This document shows positions 33,686 through 41,564 of a stretch of DNA of 64,000 bases, in pieces (position 1 is the stretch's first letter; the number at the start of each line of letters is the position of its first letter). The DNA is taken from the NCBI RefSeq assembly GCF_003385955.1, contig NZ_QRDW01000006.1, positions 124,001-188,000 on the forward strand, given 5' to 3'. Position numbers and translations under genes: made by a program. Source of the stretch: Aestuariispira insulae. GTDB lineage: Bacteria > Pseudomonadota > Alphaproteobacteria > UBA8366 > Aestuariispiraceae. A model generated the notes under the pieces. That model saw only the letters and a list, made by a program, of their open reading frames with translations. It was not told the DNA's origin and searched no databases.

Positions 33686-34747
33686 CTATGGGCGGTTCGC
33701 CTCAAGTCTTCTTCTCGCCATTTCCAGATAAACATCGCGCCGGGCGCGGTTCACATGCCCCAACGGCCGGTGGGCGACAAGTCCGTTCCAAGGAGAGAAA
33801 GCCAGCTGTTCGGCCCTGGACATACTTTGTGCCACCGCCGTTTGATCGTGAGCGTCAATCACGATCCTCGCCAAAGGAATGAAGGCGGTCCCCTCCGGAT
33901 CCCAATGCACTGTGGCATCTTCAATCGGATGAGATTCGGGATCACGATGCAGATGAATGCCAAACTCGAATTGCCATCCCTTATCGGCCAAACGCTTTGC
34001 CAGATCTTCGCTAAACCCATTCCTGGAAATAACTGCCGCGCCGTTGCCTCTTGCGGGCAATGGCCCAGCCCGATCCAGTTCAATTGGCCGAACCATGTAT
34101 TTTACCGCAAGGTCATCCCCATGCGCATATGGCGTGGTGCTCCAATAACAGCTGGTCAGCAAAGACACCGGAGAGGCACTGGCAAAAGCCTGTGAACGGC
34201 GCAGCATCCCGCCATGACACAGCCTCAGCATCAACCATCCCTGCACCATCCAGAATAACCGGGGCAAAAACCGGATCGGATCCTTCCATTTTTTCAAAAA
34301 TGCCAGAATCCTGGTGAAATACCGGTTGAAGATCCTGTATTCCTCCAGGCTTCGCGTGAAGAAAACGGGATGATCCACCAACAGGAAATCCTGCTCGTTC
34401 GGGGCTCCAAAGCCAAGATGTTCCCCCGTCACGCCCTCCAGTTTGATCGACATGCCATGCGCATCAGCCTTGCGGTCATCATACCAGGTCCCGTTTGACA
34501 ACCGGACCCAGGCCTTGAACCGATCCGGTCTGGCAAAAATGCCATGTTTCAGATGATCGGGCAGATCGTCCCGGATGATAAAGCAGGCCGAAAGACAGCC
34601 GTGATGTTTGCCATGCTGCCCCCGTTGAGTGACGCCCTCCCGTTTGGCCAGGGTTTTGAAATTATCATCCACAATAGCCGAAATGATGCTTTCTTCATTC
34701 GGCGGGATTTCCTCAAATCCACCGCCGATATCTGTGGCCTCGCTCAC
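33686..34747 (-). CDS. Catalase-like haem protein (short catalase family, allene-oxide-synthase-like)
   Basis: The 353-residue protein is shorter than true catalases but keeps the haem core: distal histidine His45 in QRGQHGKHHG (compare RGFHAKG of catalases), WVRLSNGTWYDDRKADAHGMS noted by DDRKADAHGMSIKLEG, DHPVFFTRS, and an RxxxY proximal motif in RRDVYLEMARR near the C-terminus. Members of this mini-catalase group include coral allene oxide synthase and bacterial peroxide-using oxygenases acting on organic substrates. GTG at 34745-34747 is the start, directly after the cytochrome stop codon and with AAGGG seven bases ahead, so the two are co-translated. A fatty hydroperoxide substrate is inferred from the neighbouring COX-like gene. 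Confidence 0.8.
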   Translation of the reverse strand: MSEATDIGGGFEEIPPNEESIISAIVDDNFKTLAKREGVTQRGQHGKHHGCLSACFIIRDDLPDHLKHGIFARPDRFKAWVRLSNGTWYDDRKADAHGMSIKLEGVTGEHLGFGAPNEQDFLLVDHPVFFTRSLEEYRIFNRYFTRILAFLKKWKDPIRFLPRLFWMVQGWLMLRLCHGGMLRRSQAFASASPVSLLTSCYWSTTPYAHGDDLAVKYMVRPIELDRAGPLPARGNGAAVISRNGFSEDLAKRLADKGWQFEFGIHLHRDPESHPIEDATVHWDPEGTAFIPLARIVIDAHDQTAVAQSMSRAEQLAFSPWNGLVAHRPLGHVNRARRDVYLEMARRRLEANRP

Positions 34748-36154
34748 TTAAAGACCCTTCAGATATTCAAGCAGCGCCCGTTTTTCATCCGAAGGCAAAT
34801 CCGTGCCATAAACATGGCCTCCATTATTGTTGCCGGGTAAGGTCACATCGAACAGGAAACCGGTTTGGCAATCGGGTCCGACCCGGTCCAGGTCAAATTC
34901 GGCACATCCCCGGTAGAAGCGCGCTGAACGGTTAGATGGCTTCTTCAAGAGATCCGCCAAATTCGGCACGGAGCCGTTATGCAGATAGGGCCCTCGCGCC
35001 CAGATGCCGTCCAGTGGCGCGTTCACATATCCTTCGGTCGCCCGGTAATTGGAGAATTGATAGGAATAGCCCCGGCCAACATTGCTGAAATATTCCACCA
35101 TCTTCGGCGAGAAAAGATCCGCCCGTGCGGTGTCGGTCGCCAGCAAATCCTGATGGGTGACCTGTCCCAGTTTCACCGCCCCCGTATCATGGCAGACACC
35201 GCATCCGGCCTTGCGGTAAATCTGCTCGCCCCGTGCGGCCAGCCCCTGGTCGATCTCGCCCGGGAAAGGCGGCGGTGGCAGATCCCGAAGCCAATCCGCA
35301 ACCCGTTCCACGCTTGAATGTTCAAACAGCCATTCCGATGCCCCCCCGGCCAGGGCCGCCGAAATATTGCGTTCCGTGAGCGAGGCGTTATTGCCGTCCC
35401 AATGGAACCAGCCATCTTCGCGGATGCCCTGGTTCCAGACCGAAGGGAAATCCACGGCCCCAACCAAACCATCCTGTTCCGGAGCCAGCCCCCAGCGGGC
35501 ACGCCAGAAATTGCCGGCATCCGTGCGGCCCGGACCGTGATCCGGACGCTTGTCCATCCAGGCCAGGCTGGCGACCAATCCGCCGACTTCTTCTTCCAGC
35601 CGGTTAAAAACCACATAGCGGAACGCCAATTTGTTGAACCAACTGAAAGGGCGGCCATTTTTCTCAGCACTTTCAAAAACCGCGTCCGGGGTCAACCTGG
35701 GATCGCGGCTGGCCGCCACCAGGAACCGGATATAGGCCTGCAGGTCGAGGCCGTTGGCAGGCGCACCCATGATCAGGCGCGGCTCGCCCGCCACCATCAC
35801 CTGATCCGTATGGCAGGTCGCGCAATTGAAACCGACGCGCTGGACACCATATCGGCGCACACTGACACCAATTGGCAGCTCCTGCCCCTCTTCCTGGAGA
35901 AAGCCGAAATCCGCATAACCGCCTGGCAATTGGTCCTTAAAAATCTCCGGCAGTTCCCGCCAGATGAGATAGGGATAACCATCCACCTCCGCACCGATGG
36001 AACCGTACTTGAAATGGTCGGTCACATCATCGAAATGGGCCGGCGGCCACGGTTTGATGGTCAGTCGTTTAAACTCCAGGGTCAGAACCGCCCCCAGCAG
36101 GATCAATACATAGAGCAGCGCCAGCCAGCCCATTGTGCCTTTTTCACGCTTCAC
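34748..36154 (-). CDS. Membrane-anchored dihaem cytochrome c protein
   Basis: About 468 residues: an N-terminal helix (WLALLYVLILLGAVLTLEF) anchors a periplasmic domain with two haem c sites, NCATCHTDQ (residues 111-115) and GCGVCHDTG (318-322). The layout, with YNAPLDGIWARGPYLHNGSVP-like sequence (APLDGIWARGPYLHNGSVPN), resembles dihaem peroxidase/thiol-oxidase relatives, but no known subfamily is certain. GTG at 36154 is chosen because AAGGAG lies ten bases ahead; ATG at 36133 would remove only seven residues. The frame is open much further upstream, into the divergent gene, but that stretch is not coding. It likely passes electrons to or from the catalase-like or COX-like haem proteins. 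Confidence 0.8.
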   Translation of the reverse strand: MKREKGTMGWLALLYVLILLGAVLTLEFKRLTIKPWPPAHFDDVTDHFKYGSIGAEVDGYPYLIWRELPEIFKDQLPGGYADFGFLQEEGQELPIGVSVRRYGVQRVGFNCATCHTDQVMVAGEPRLIMGAPANGLDLQAYIRFLVAASRDPRLTPDAVFESAEKNGRPFSWFNKLAFRYVVFNRLEEEVGGLVASLAWMDKRPDHGPGRTDAGNFWRARWGLAPEQDGLVGAVDFPSVWNQGIREDGWFHWDGNNASLTERNISAALAGGASEWLFEHSSVERVADWLRDLPPPPFPGEIDQGLAARGEQIYRKAGCGVCHDTGAVKLGQVTHQDLLATDTARADLFSPKMVEYFSNVGRGYSYQFSNYRATEGYVNAPLDGIWARGPYLHNGSVPNLADLLKKPSNRSARFYRGCAEFDLDRVGPDCQTGFLFDVTLPGNNNGGHVYGTDLPSDEKRALLEYLKGL

Positions 36155-36235
36155 GGCCACCGCACTCCTTATTAATTGAGTTTGATCACCAAACACTATA
36201 TACAATTTATAGAAGAAATCCATGGGAGCATTTAT

Positions 36236-38200
36236 ATGAAAACGATAAGTGCGACTTCCAAGAGACGGCTTCTCAACCTGATCTGTGTGATCGTCGGCAC
36301 CATGATGCTCTATCGCGGCCTGATTAATCTGACGCAATATCCGGGAAATTGGGAACGTATCCTGTTGGGGCCGATCTTTCTGGGCGGTGTCTACGGCATT
36401 TATCTCATGTACCGGCGCAAACGCATCGGCTTTTGGATCTTCACTGCCCTCAATTTCCTGGTCGGGATCTGGTTCATTTATATCCTGGAGGATATCTGGT
36501 CTCATCATGTCCTGCCCCATATCGTTTTTTCGGCAATCTTTCTGCCCTTCTATTGCGACATGGAACCCGGCAGCGGTCGGCTTGGCCAATTTTTGGGAAA
36601 GTCTGGCCGCCGGTTGGTCAATATCGAGATTATTACCCGGCTGATCATCGCGCTTCCCTGGCTGCATAAACTGGTGAACCGGCTGATCATTGATGGTTTG
36701 GTAAGCATTGTGCGCACAAGGCCGCACCCCTGGAGCACGGTCCATGATTATGTATCCTGGCGCGGGTTGACGGACCGGAATTGGAGTGCGCGGCACATGC
36801 CGCCAACCGATGCCCCCCACAGCGGCAAGCCAGCGCCAAAAGATCTGGCCGCTCTGTTTAGCCGGGGAACGAGACCTCAGGCCCATTGCCCAAAATCAAC
36901 GCTGTTATTCCCGACTTTTGCGCAATATCTGACCGACGGTTTCATCCGGACCGTCTCCGACCAATCCGACCCTGATTTTTTCAAGAAGAATACATCCAAT
37001 CATCAGATCGATCTCTGCCCGCTATACGGCCGCACTGTCGAACAGACCCAGGTCTTGCGGGTGAATAATCCGCAGCGCCAGGATTTCGGGAAACTGAAAT
37101 CGCAAATGATCGGGGACGAGGAATTCGCCCCCTATCTTTTTCTAAACGGCAAACCTGACCCTCAATTTACCACCCTGGATGAACCTTTGGGCCTGGACGA
37201 TATTCTGAAACAATGCAACAGCAGCGATCCAAAGATCAAAAATCACGCAATTCTGCGGCGCGACCACCTTTTCGCCTTTGGCGGGGACCGGGTGAATTCA
37301 GTGCCCCAGGCATCAATGCTGAACACCTTGTTATTGCGGGAACATAACCGCTTGGCCGGGGAATTCGTGACCAGAAATCCAGAATGGGATGATGACCGGG
37401 TCTTTGAGACCGCACGCAATGTGGTGATTGTAGAATTCATCAAAATTGTCGTTGAGGAATATATCAACCATATCGCGCCGCTGCGTCTTCCCCTGATGGC
37501 TGATCCTTCCATCGCCTGGCAGGCACCCTGGAACAAACCGAACTGGATCACCACTGAATTCAGCCTGCTTTACCGCTGGCATTCGCTGATCCCCGACACC
37601 GTCACCTGGGGCGGCTCCGACTATCCCGTCGAACTGACATTCATGAACAACCTGCCCTTGATCAATGGCGGCATGCTTCAGGGTTTTTTGGATATGAGCG
37701 CGCAAAAGGCCGGTGCTTTGGGGCCGTTTAACACCAATAAAAGCCTGGTCGAACGGATCGAGGTTCCCTCCATAGAACAGGGCCGGGCCTGCCAGTTACA
37801 GTCCTTCGTCAATTATCAAGGCTATATCCAGCGCACGCCTCCGGCCAGTTTCGCGGAATTGTCCAGCGACCCGGCGGTTGTGCAATTACTGGACACACTC
37901 TATGACGGGCGGATCGAGGATATGGATTATTACATCGGCCTGTTTGCGGAAGACCGGATTGAAAATTCACCCCTGCCGCAAACCATCCTGACCATGGTGG
38001 CCATTGATGCCTTCTCCCAGGCATTAACAAACCCGCTCTTATCGGAGCATGTGTTTAACAGCGAGACTTTTTCCGATTATGGCTGGGAACAATTGCGGGG
38101 GGTTTCCTGTCTTGCCGATCTGCTAGCGCGGAATAGCAGTGCCTCGCCGGAACAATTACGAGATGTCCACATGACCCGTCGGGATTGGCGTTTTAAGTGA
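36236..38200 (+). CDS. Membrane-anchored cyclooxygenase-like haem peroxidase
   Basis: The 654-residue protein starts with about four hydrophobic helices (residues 12-107) and continues into an animal-type haem peroxidase domain like prostaglandin synthase. FPTFAQYLTDGFIRT matches the distal-haem region, NTSNHQIDLCPLYGRT the next block, MLNTLLLREHNRLAGEF the signature helix, and FSLLYRWHSLIPDT holds the proximal His449 and Tyr446, which align with His388 and radical Tyr385 of COX-1. The distal His207 of COX is Asp234 here, while the adjacent Gln (Gln230) is kept. ATG at 36236 is set by GGGAG eight bases before. The usual membrane-binding EGF part is replaced by the N-terminal helices. It probably oxygenates a fatty acyl substrate, inferred from family. 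Confidence 0.85.
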   Translation: MKTISATSKRRLLNLICVIVGTMMLYRGLINLTQYPGNWERILLGPIFLGGVYGIYLMYRRKRIGFWIFTALNFLVGIWFIYILEDIWSHHVLPHIVFSAIFLPFYCDMEPGSGRLGQFLGKSGRRLVNIEIITRLIIALPWLHKLVNRLIIDGLVSIVRTRPHPWSTVHDYVSWRGLTDRNWSARHMPPTDAPHSGKPAPKDLAALFSRGTRPQAHCPKSTLLFPTFAQYLTDGFIRTVSDQSDPDFFKKNTSNHQIDLCPLYGRTVEQTQVLRVNNPQRQDFGKLKSQMIGDEEFAPYLFLNGKPDPQFTTLDEPLGLDDILKQCNSSDPKIKNHAILRRDHLFAFGGDRVNSVPQASMLNTLLLREHNRLAGEFVTRNPEWDDDRVFETARNVVIVEFIKIVVEEYINHIAPLRLPLMADPSIAWQAPWNKPNWITTEFSLLYRWHSLIPDTVTWGGSDYPVELTFMNNLPLINGGMLQGFLDMSAQKAGALGPFNTNKSLVERIEVPSIEQGRACQLQSFVNYQGYIQRTPPASFAELSSDPAVVQLLDTLYDGRIEDMDYYIGLFAEDRIENSPLPQTILTMVAIDAFSQALTNPLLSEHVFNSETFSDYGWEQLRGVSCLADLLARNSSASPEQLRDVHMTRRDWRFK

Positions 38201-38359
38201 TGGGCACGCATTCTTGCGACAATGGCTGGCGGTTGTTTTGCCCATTTTTCTGAACACGGCCCCTACTTGACCAGTGCTCATAGGGCGGTTGCATGGAACC
38301 GGTTTCCGAAATAGCCTGTGCACCTATCCTCATTTCTGCCGAATTGTCAGACCTGCCCC

Positions 38360-39181
38360 ATGAAATGCACCATCAATAATGCCGAAATCCATTATGAAAT
38401 CCGCGGAGAAGGCCGGCCGATTGTTCTGATCCATGGATTTTGCCTGGACCGGCGGGCCCTGACCCATCCCCTGGAGCCGATCCTGGAGGCGCAAGGCGGT
38501 TGGAAACGGATTTATCTGGATCTGCCCGGCATGGGCCGCAGCCCCGCCTCCAAATCCATTGAAAACTCGGATCAGATGCTGGCCAGTGTCTCGGCCTTCA
38601 TTGGCCAGATTCTGGGCGACGAGACCTACACGCTTTTTGGCTATTCCTACGGCGGCTACCTGGCCCAGGGTTTGGTGCGGGAACAGCCGGAACGCATCAC
38701 GGGTGTGGCCCTGCTCTGCCCTGTTATCTTCGCCCCGCATGAGGAACGAAGCCTGCCGCCGGAAACCTGCCTGGTCCGAGACGATGCCTTCTTGGATGCC
38801 ATCCCCGCGGACCAGCGCGCGGAATTTGAAACCAATACCGTGATCCAGACGCAAGCCGTTTGGGAACGGACCCAACGGGAGATCCAAGCCGGGCTTGATT
38901 GTGCAAAAGGGGATTATTGCGACCGGCTCCAGGCTTTGGGATACCGGTTTTCCTTTCCGGTTTTTCCCCTGTCCAAACCCTTTGATAAGCCATCTTTGGT
39001 CCTGACCGGGCGGCAGGATAACATTGTCGGCTCCCTCGACCAATTCAACCTGGCGGAAAGCTACCCGCGCGCCACTATCGCCAGCCTGGACCGGGCCGGC
39101 CACCACCTGCAGATCGAGCAGGATCGCCTGTTTGATATCCTGGTGGCGGACTGGCTGGAGCGCGTTCGCCTGGAAAGGTGA
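38360..39181 (+). CDS. Alpha/beta hydrolase
   Basis: The 273-residue protein has the alpha/beta hydrolase plan: oxyanion region LIHGFCLDRR, nucleophile Ser96 in FGYSYGGYLAQ, acid in LTGRQDNIVGS and base in DRAGHHLQIEQ. The start at 38360 is chosen over 38318 because the upstream stretch has no similarity; no strong ribosome site is visible. It follows the COX-like gene by 158 bases on the same strand and may act on the same lipid pathway, for example as an esterase, but the gap leaves this open. It converges on the LprI-like gene. Confidence 0.85.
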   Translation: MKCTINNAEIHYEIRGEGRPIVLIHGFCLDRRALTHPLEPILEAQGGWKRIYLDLPGMGRSPASKSIENSDQMLASVSAFIGQILGDETYTLFGYSYGGYLAQGLVREQPERITGVALLCPVIFAPHEERSLPPETCLVRDDAFLDAIPADQRAEFETNTVIQTQAVWERTQREIQAGLDCAKGDYCDRLQALGYRFSFPVFPLSKPFDKPSLVLTGRQDNIVGSLDQFNLAESYPRATIASLDRAGHHLQIEQDRLFDILVADWLERVRLER

Positions 39182-39203
39182 TAGAAAGGATCAGTGCAGA
39201 AAA

Positions 39204-39662
39204 TCAATGCCTGACGTTTTCGCCGCCGATCACTGATCCGCCACAGACGTTGCCCTCCTGCACACCATTAAGCCACAGGCCCAATTCATCAATCCGCTTT
39301 TCCGTCATCTGCTGCCGGATTCCAGTGACGCACATGCCGTAGATCGATCCGTATTCCACCCTAGGGTCCGCCGCCGGGAACCGAAGGTGCAACTGGCTGT
39401 CCCGATAGCTTTCCCAAGCCTTCTGATTAACCGCAAGTGCCTCGAGGAAAACCGGATCATCCGCATGGATCGCCTTAATCCTCCTCAATACCGCCTCAAG
39501 ATACTCATCCGCAGAAGCACTCTCAGCCAGGCCGCAATCTTCCAAAGCGCGCATGGTGAACGCCTCCGGCCAGCATAGATCAGAAGAGAGCGCCGGTTGG
39601 CTAAACCAAAATGTCAAAACCAGCAAAAATCCGGCACCGAACCCTGCCCCAGTTCTTGTCAT
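39204..39662 (-). CDS. LprI-family (DUF1311) secreted protein
   Basis: A 152-residue exported protein: signal peptide (FLLVLTFWFSQPALSS, cleavage near residue 27) and four cysteines spaced as in the LprI/DUF1311 family (CWPEAFTMRALEDC early; CVTGI and CGG late), likely two disulfides. The middle motif NQKAWESYRDSQL is the family hallmark. Family members inhibit lysozyme in Mycobacterium (LprI); most others are uncharacterised. Its ATG overlaps the TGA of the upstream kinase gene (ATGA), so they are translated together. Confidence 0.8.
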   Translation of the reverse strand: MTRTGAGFGAGFLLVLTFWFSQPALSSDLCWPEAFTMRALEDCGLAESASADEYLEAVLRRIKAIHADDPVFLEALAVNQKAWESYRDSQLHLRFPAADPRVEYGSIYGMCVTGIRQQMTEKRIDELGLWLNGVQEGNVCGGSVIGGENVRH

Positions 39663-40174
39663 TTCAACGCCTCCAACCGGGTCAATAATTTGTCCAACTG
39701 TCCCTGGCTGTCTTCCTGAGCGGTATCCACGCGGATAACATCCTCCTGCCAGGGTTCATATTCCCGACGGATAACCGCCTCCCAATCCGGTTGATATTCA
39801 CTTTTGTCGGTTCTGTGACGATGTTCAACCCGACGGCGGTGTTCCATTTCATCCGAACAGATCACCTCGATATTGACCAAAGCCGCCTCGGCCTTCCCGG
39901 CCGCGGCCTGAAACATGGCGCGGCTGAGCGCGATCGGATTCACGCAATCGGTGACAACATCCAGGCCGATCCTGAGATTATCAACCGCCAGGTCACAGGC
40001 GGCCAGATAACCGGCATCTTCCGCACCAGTTACTTTCAGCTCGGAATGTTTGATTGCTTCCTCAATCGTATCGATACGCAGATAGAGCGCGCCAAGCCGT
40101 TTGGCCAGTGCCCGGGCCAAGGTGGTTTTTCCGGTGCCCGGCAGGCCTGAAAAGGCCATTAATTTCGGCTGCAT
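39659..40174 (-). CDS. P-loop kinase-like protein (AAA_33 family)
   Basis: The 171-residue protein has Walker A FSGLPGTGKTTLARAL near residues 8-23 and the small-molecule/polynucleotide kinase layout, with IDTIEEAIKH and TDCVNPIALSR (the D-x-x-N switch) and the lid-like RRRVEHRHRT. Comparable proteins phosphorylate small molecules or nucleotides; the substrate is unknown. It is 24 bases after the HlyD gene and overlaps the LprI-like gene, so it may be the tail of the secretion operon or independently kept. Confidence 0.8.
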   Translation of the reverse strand: MQPKLMAFSGLPGTGKTTLARALAKRLGALYLRIDTIEEAIKHSELKVTGAEDAGYLAACDLAVDNLRIGLDVVTDCVNPIALSRAMFQAAAGKAEAALVNIEVICSDEMEHRRRVEHRHRTDKSEYQPDWEAVIRREYEPWQEDVIRVDTAQEDSQGQLDKLLTRLEALK

Positions 40175-40198
40175 AGATTTCCCCTGCCTGTTGCCGCT

Positions 40199-41518
40199 TT
40201 AGCGTTCGCGCAAAGCGTTGTCTTTTGCTTTCAGGATGGGCTTCATGAGGTAATCAAGGACGGTTTTTTGCCCGGTCAGGATGTCGACCGTGGCGGTCAT
40301 CCCGGTCCGGATCGGCTTGTCCGCGCCCAGTTTGGTATCCGCCGTGCGGAGCCGAATTCGGTAAAAGGTCTCACCCTGTTCATCTGTGATGGTATCGGGA
40401 CTGATATCCACCAGGGTCGCGTCCAGACCGCCATAAATTGAAAAATCATAGGCGCTGACCTTGACCACCGCCGGCAGACCAGGCCAAAGCTGGGCCCGGT
40501 CGGCGGGTCGGATTCGGGCTTCAACCAAAAGCTTGTCTTCCAGCGGTACGATCTCAACCAGATCATCACCAGGCCGGACCACGCCGCCGATGGTGTTTTT
40601 CAACACCTGTTTGACGGTGCCACGCACTGGAGAACGCACATCGGTCCGGACCGCGCGATCCACACCGGCGGTGATCGCTTCTTCCAGCGCGGAGGCTTCC
40701 ACCTGCACCTGGTTCAACAATTGCTGAGCCTCGGTCCGGAAGGCCTGGCGTTTCTCGTCCACGCGGCCCTTGGCTTCGGCCACCTGGGTCCGGGTTCTGG
40801 GTATAGCCAGCTGCACACTGGAAATCTCGGAATTCAGATCCTGCAGCTTCTGCTCCACCCGATAAAGATCCAGGATCGGGGAGATCCCCTCATCCACCAG
40901 CGGTTTCAGCAGGTCATATTCCTTCTGGGCAATCTGGCGGGATTTGCGCAATTGCGTAATCCGGGCATTCAGCTCGTTCAATTCCTGCAGCTTCTGTTGA
41001 TGCTGATTGGCCAGGATTTTCACCTGTTGGGCCAGTTGCGAGCGCCTGGCCTCAAACAGGGACTGTTCCTGGCGGGCGATATCCGGCGCGGTATCCACAA
41101 CGATATCCGGGAAATCGATCTCCATCGCGCCGCTGATCTCGGCTTTGAGACGGGCAATCTGCCCCTGGAGGTTCATGGATTGCTTGCGTTTTTCTTCCAA
41201 CTCGGCTTCGGCGGACCGGTTTTCAATGCGCAACAGGACTTCTCCCGCCTGCACTTCCTGGCCTTCCTGGATCAGGAGATCGCTGATGATGCCGCCTTCC
41301 AGATGCTGAACCACCTTGGTCTGGCCTGAGGGGATGATTTTCCCTTCGCCCCGCGTCACCTCATCCAGCTCAGCATTATACGCCCAGATGACAAAAATCG
41401 CGAAAAAGGCGACGATGAAAAACAGCAACAGATGCGCAACGCGGCTAGTGCCGCGCCCGACAATCGGCCCCATCTCACTATCGGCTATATCCCTTTCCCA
41501 GCTTCTATCATCCGTCAT
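40199..41518 (-). CDS. Type I secretion membrane-fusion protein (HlyD family)
   Basis: The 439-residue protein has a short cytoplasmic tail, one helix (LLLFFIVAFFAIFVIWAYNAE), a biotinyl-lipoyl half-motif VVQHLEGGIISDLLIQEGQEV, long coiled-coil arms (about residues 95-285) and a C-terminal beta-barrel domain with VRSPVRGTVKQVL. This is the HlyD/LapC plan, linking the ABC exporter (gene 46 bases upstream) to TolC across the periplasm. The presence of the giant adhesin gene in the same block supports its cargo as that adhesin. Confidence 0.95.
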   Translation of the reverse strand: MTDDRSWERDIADSEMGPIVGRGTSRVAHLLLFFIVAFFAIFVIWAYNAELDEVTRGEGKIIPSGQTKVVQHLEGGIISDLLIQEGQEVQAGEVLLRIENRSAEAELEEKRKQSMNLQGQIARLKAEISGAMEIDFPDIVVDTAPDIARQEQSLFEARRSQLAQQVKILANQHQQKLQELNELNARITQLRKSRQIAQKEYDLLKPLVDEGISPILDLYRVEQKLQDLNSEISSVQLAIPRTRTQVAEAKGRVDEKRQAFRTEAQQLLNQVQVEASALEEAITAGVDRAVRTDVRSPVRGTVKQVLKNTIGGVVRPGDDLVEIVPLEDKLLVEARIRPADRAQLWPGLPAVVKVSAYDFSIYGGLDATLVDISPDTITDEQGETFYRIRLRTADTKLGADKPIRTGMTATVDILTGQKTVLDYLMKPILKAKDNALRER

Positions 41519-41564
41519 CGGATATCTTCCTTCATCGCCCCATCCATAATGGAGCTATATTCTA

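Noticed and set aside
36155-36886. N-terminal extension of the dihaem cytochrome reading frame.
   Set aside because: It lies antisense to the COX-like gene, lacks any export signal, and the hydrophobic anchor begins near 36154.
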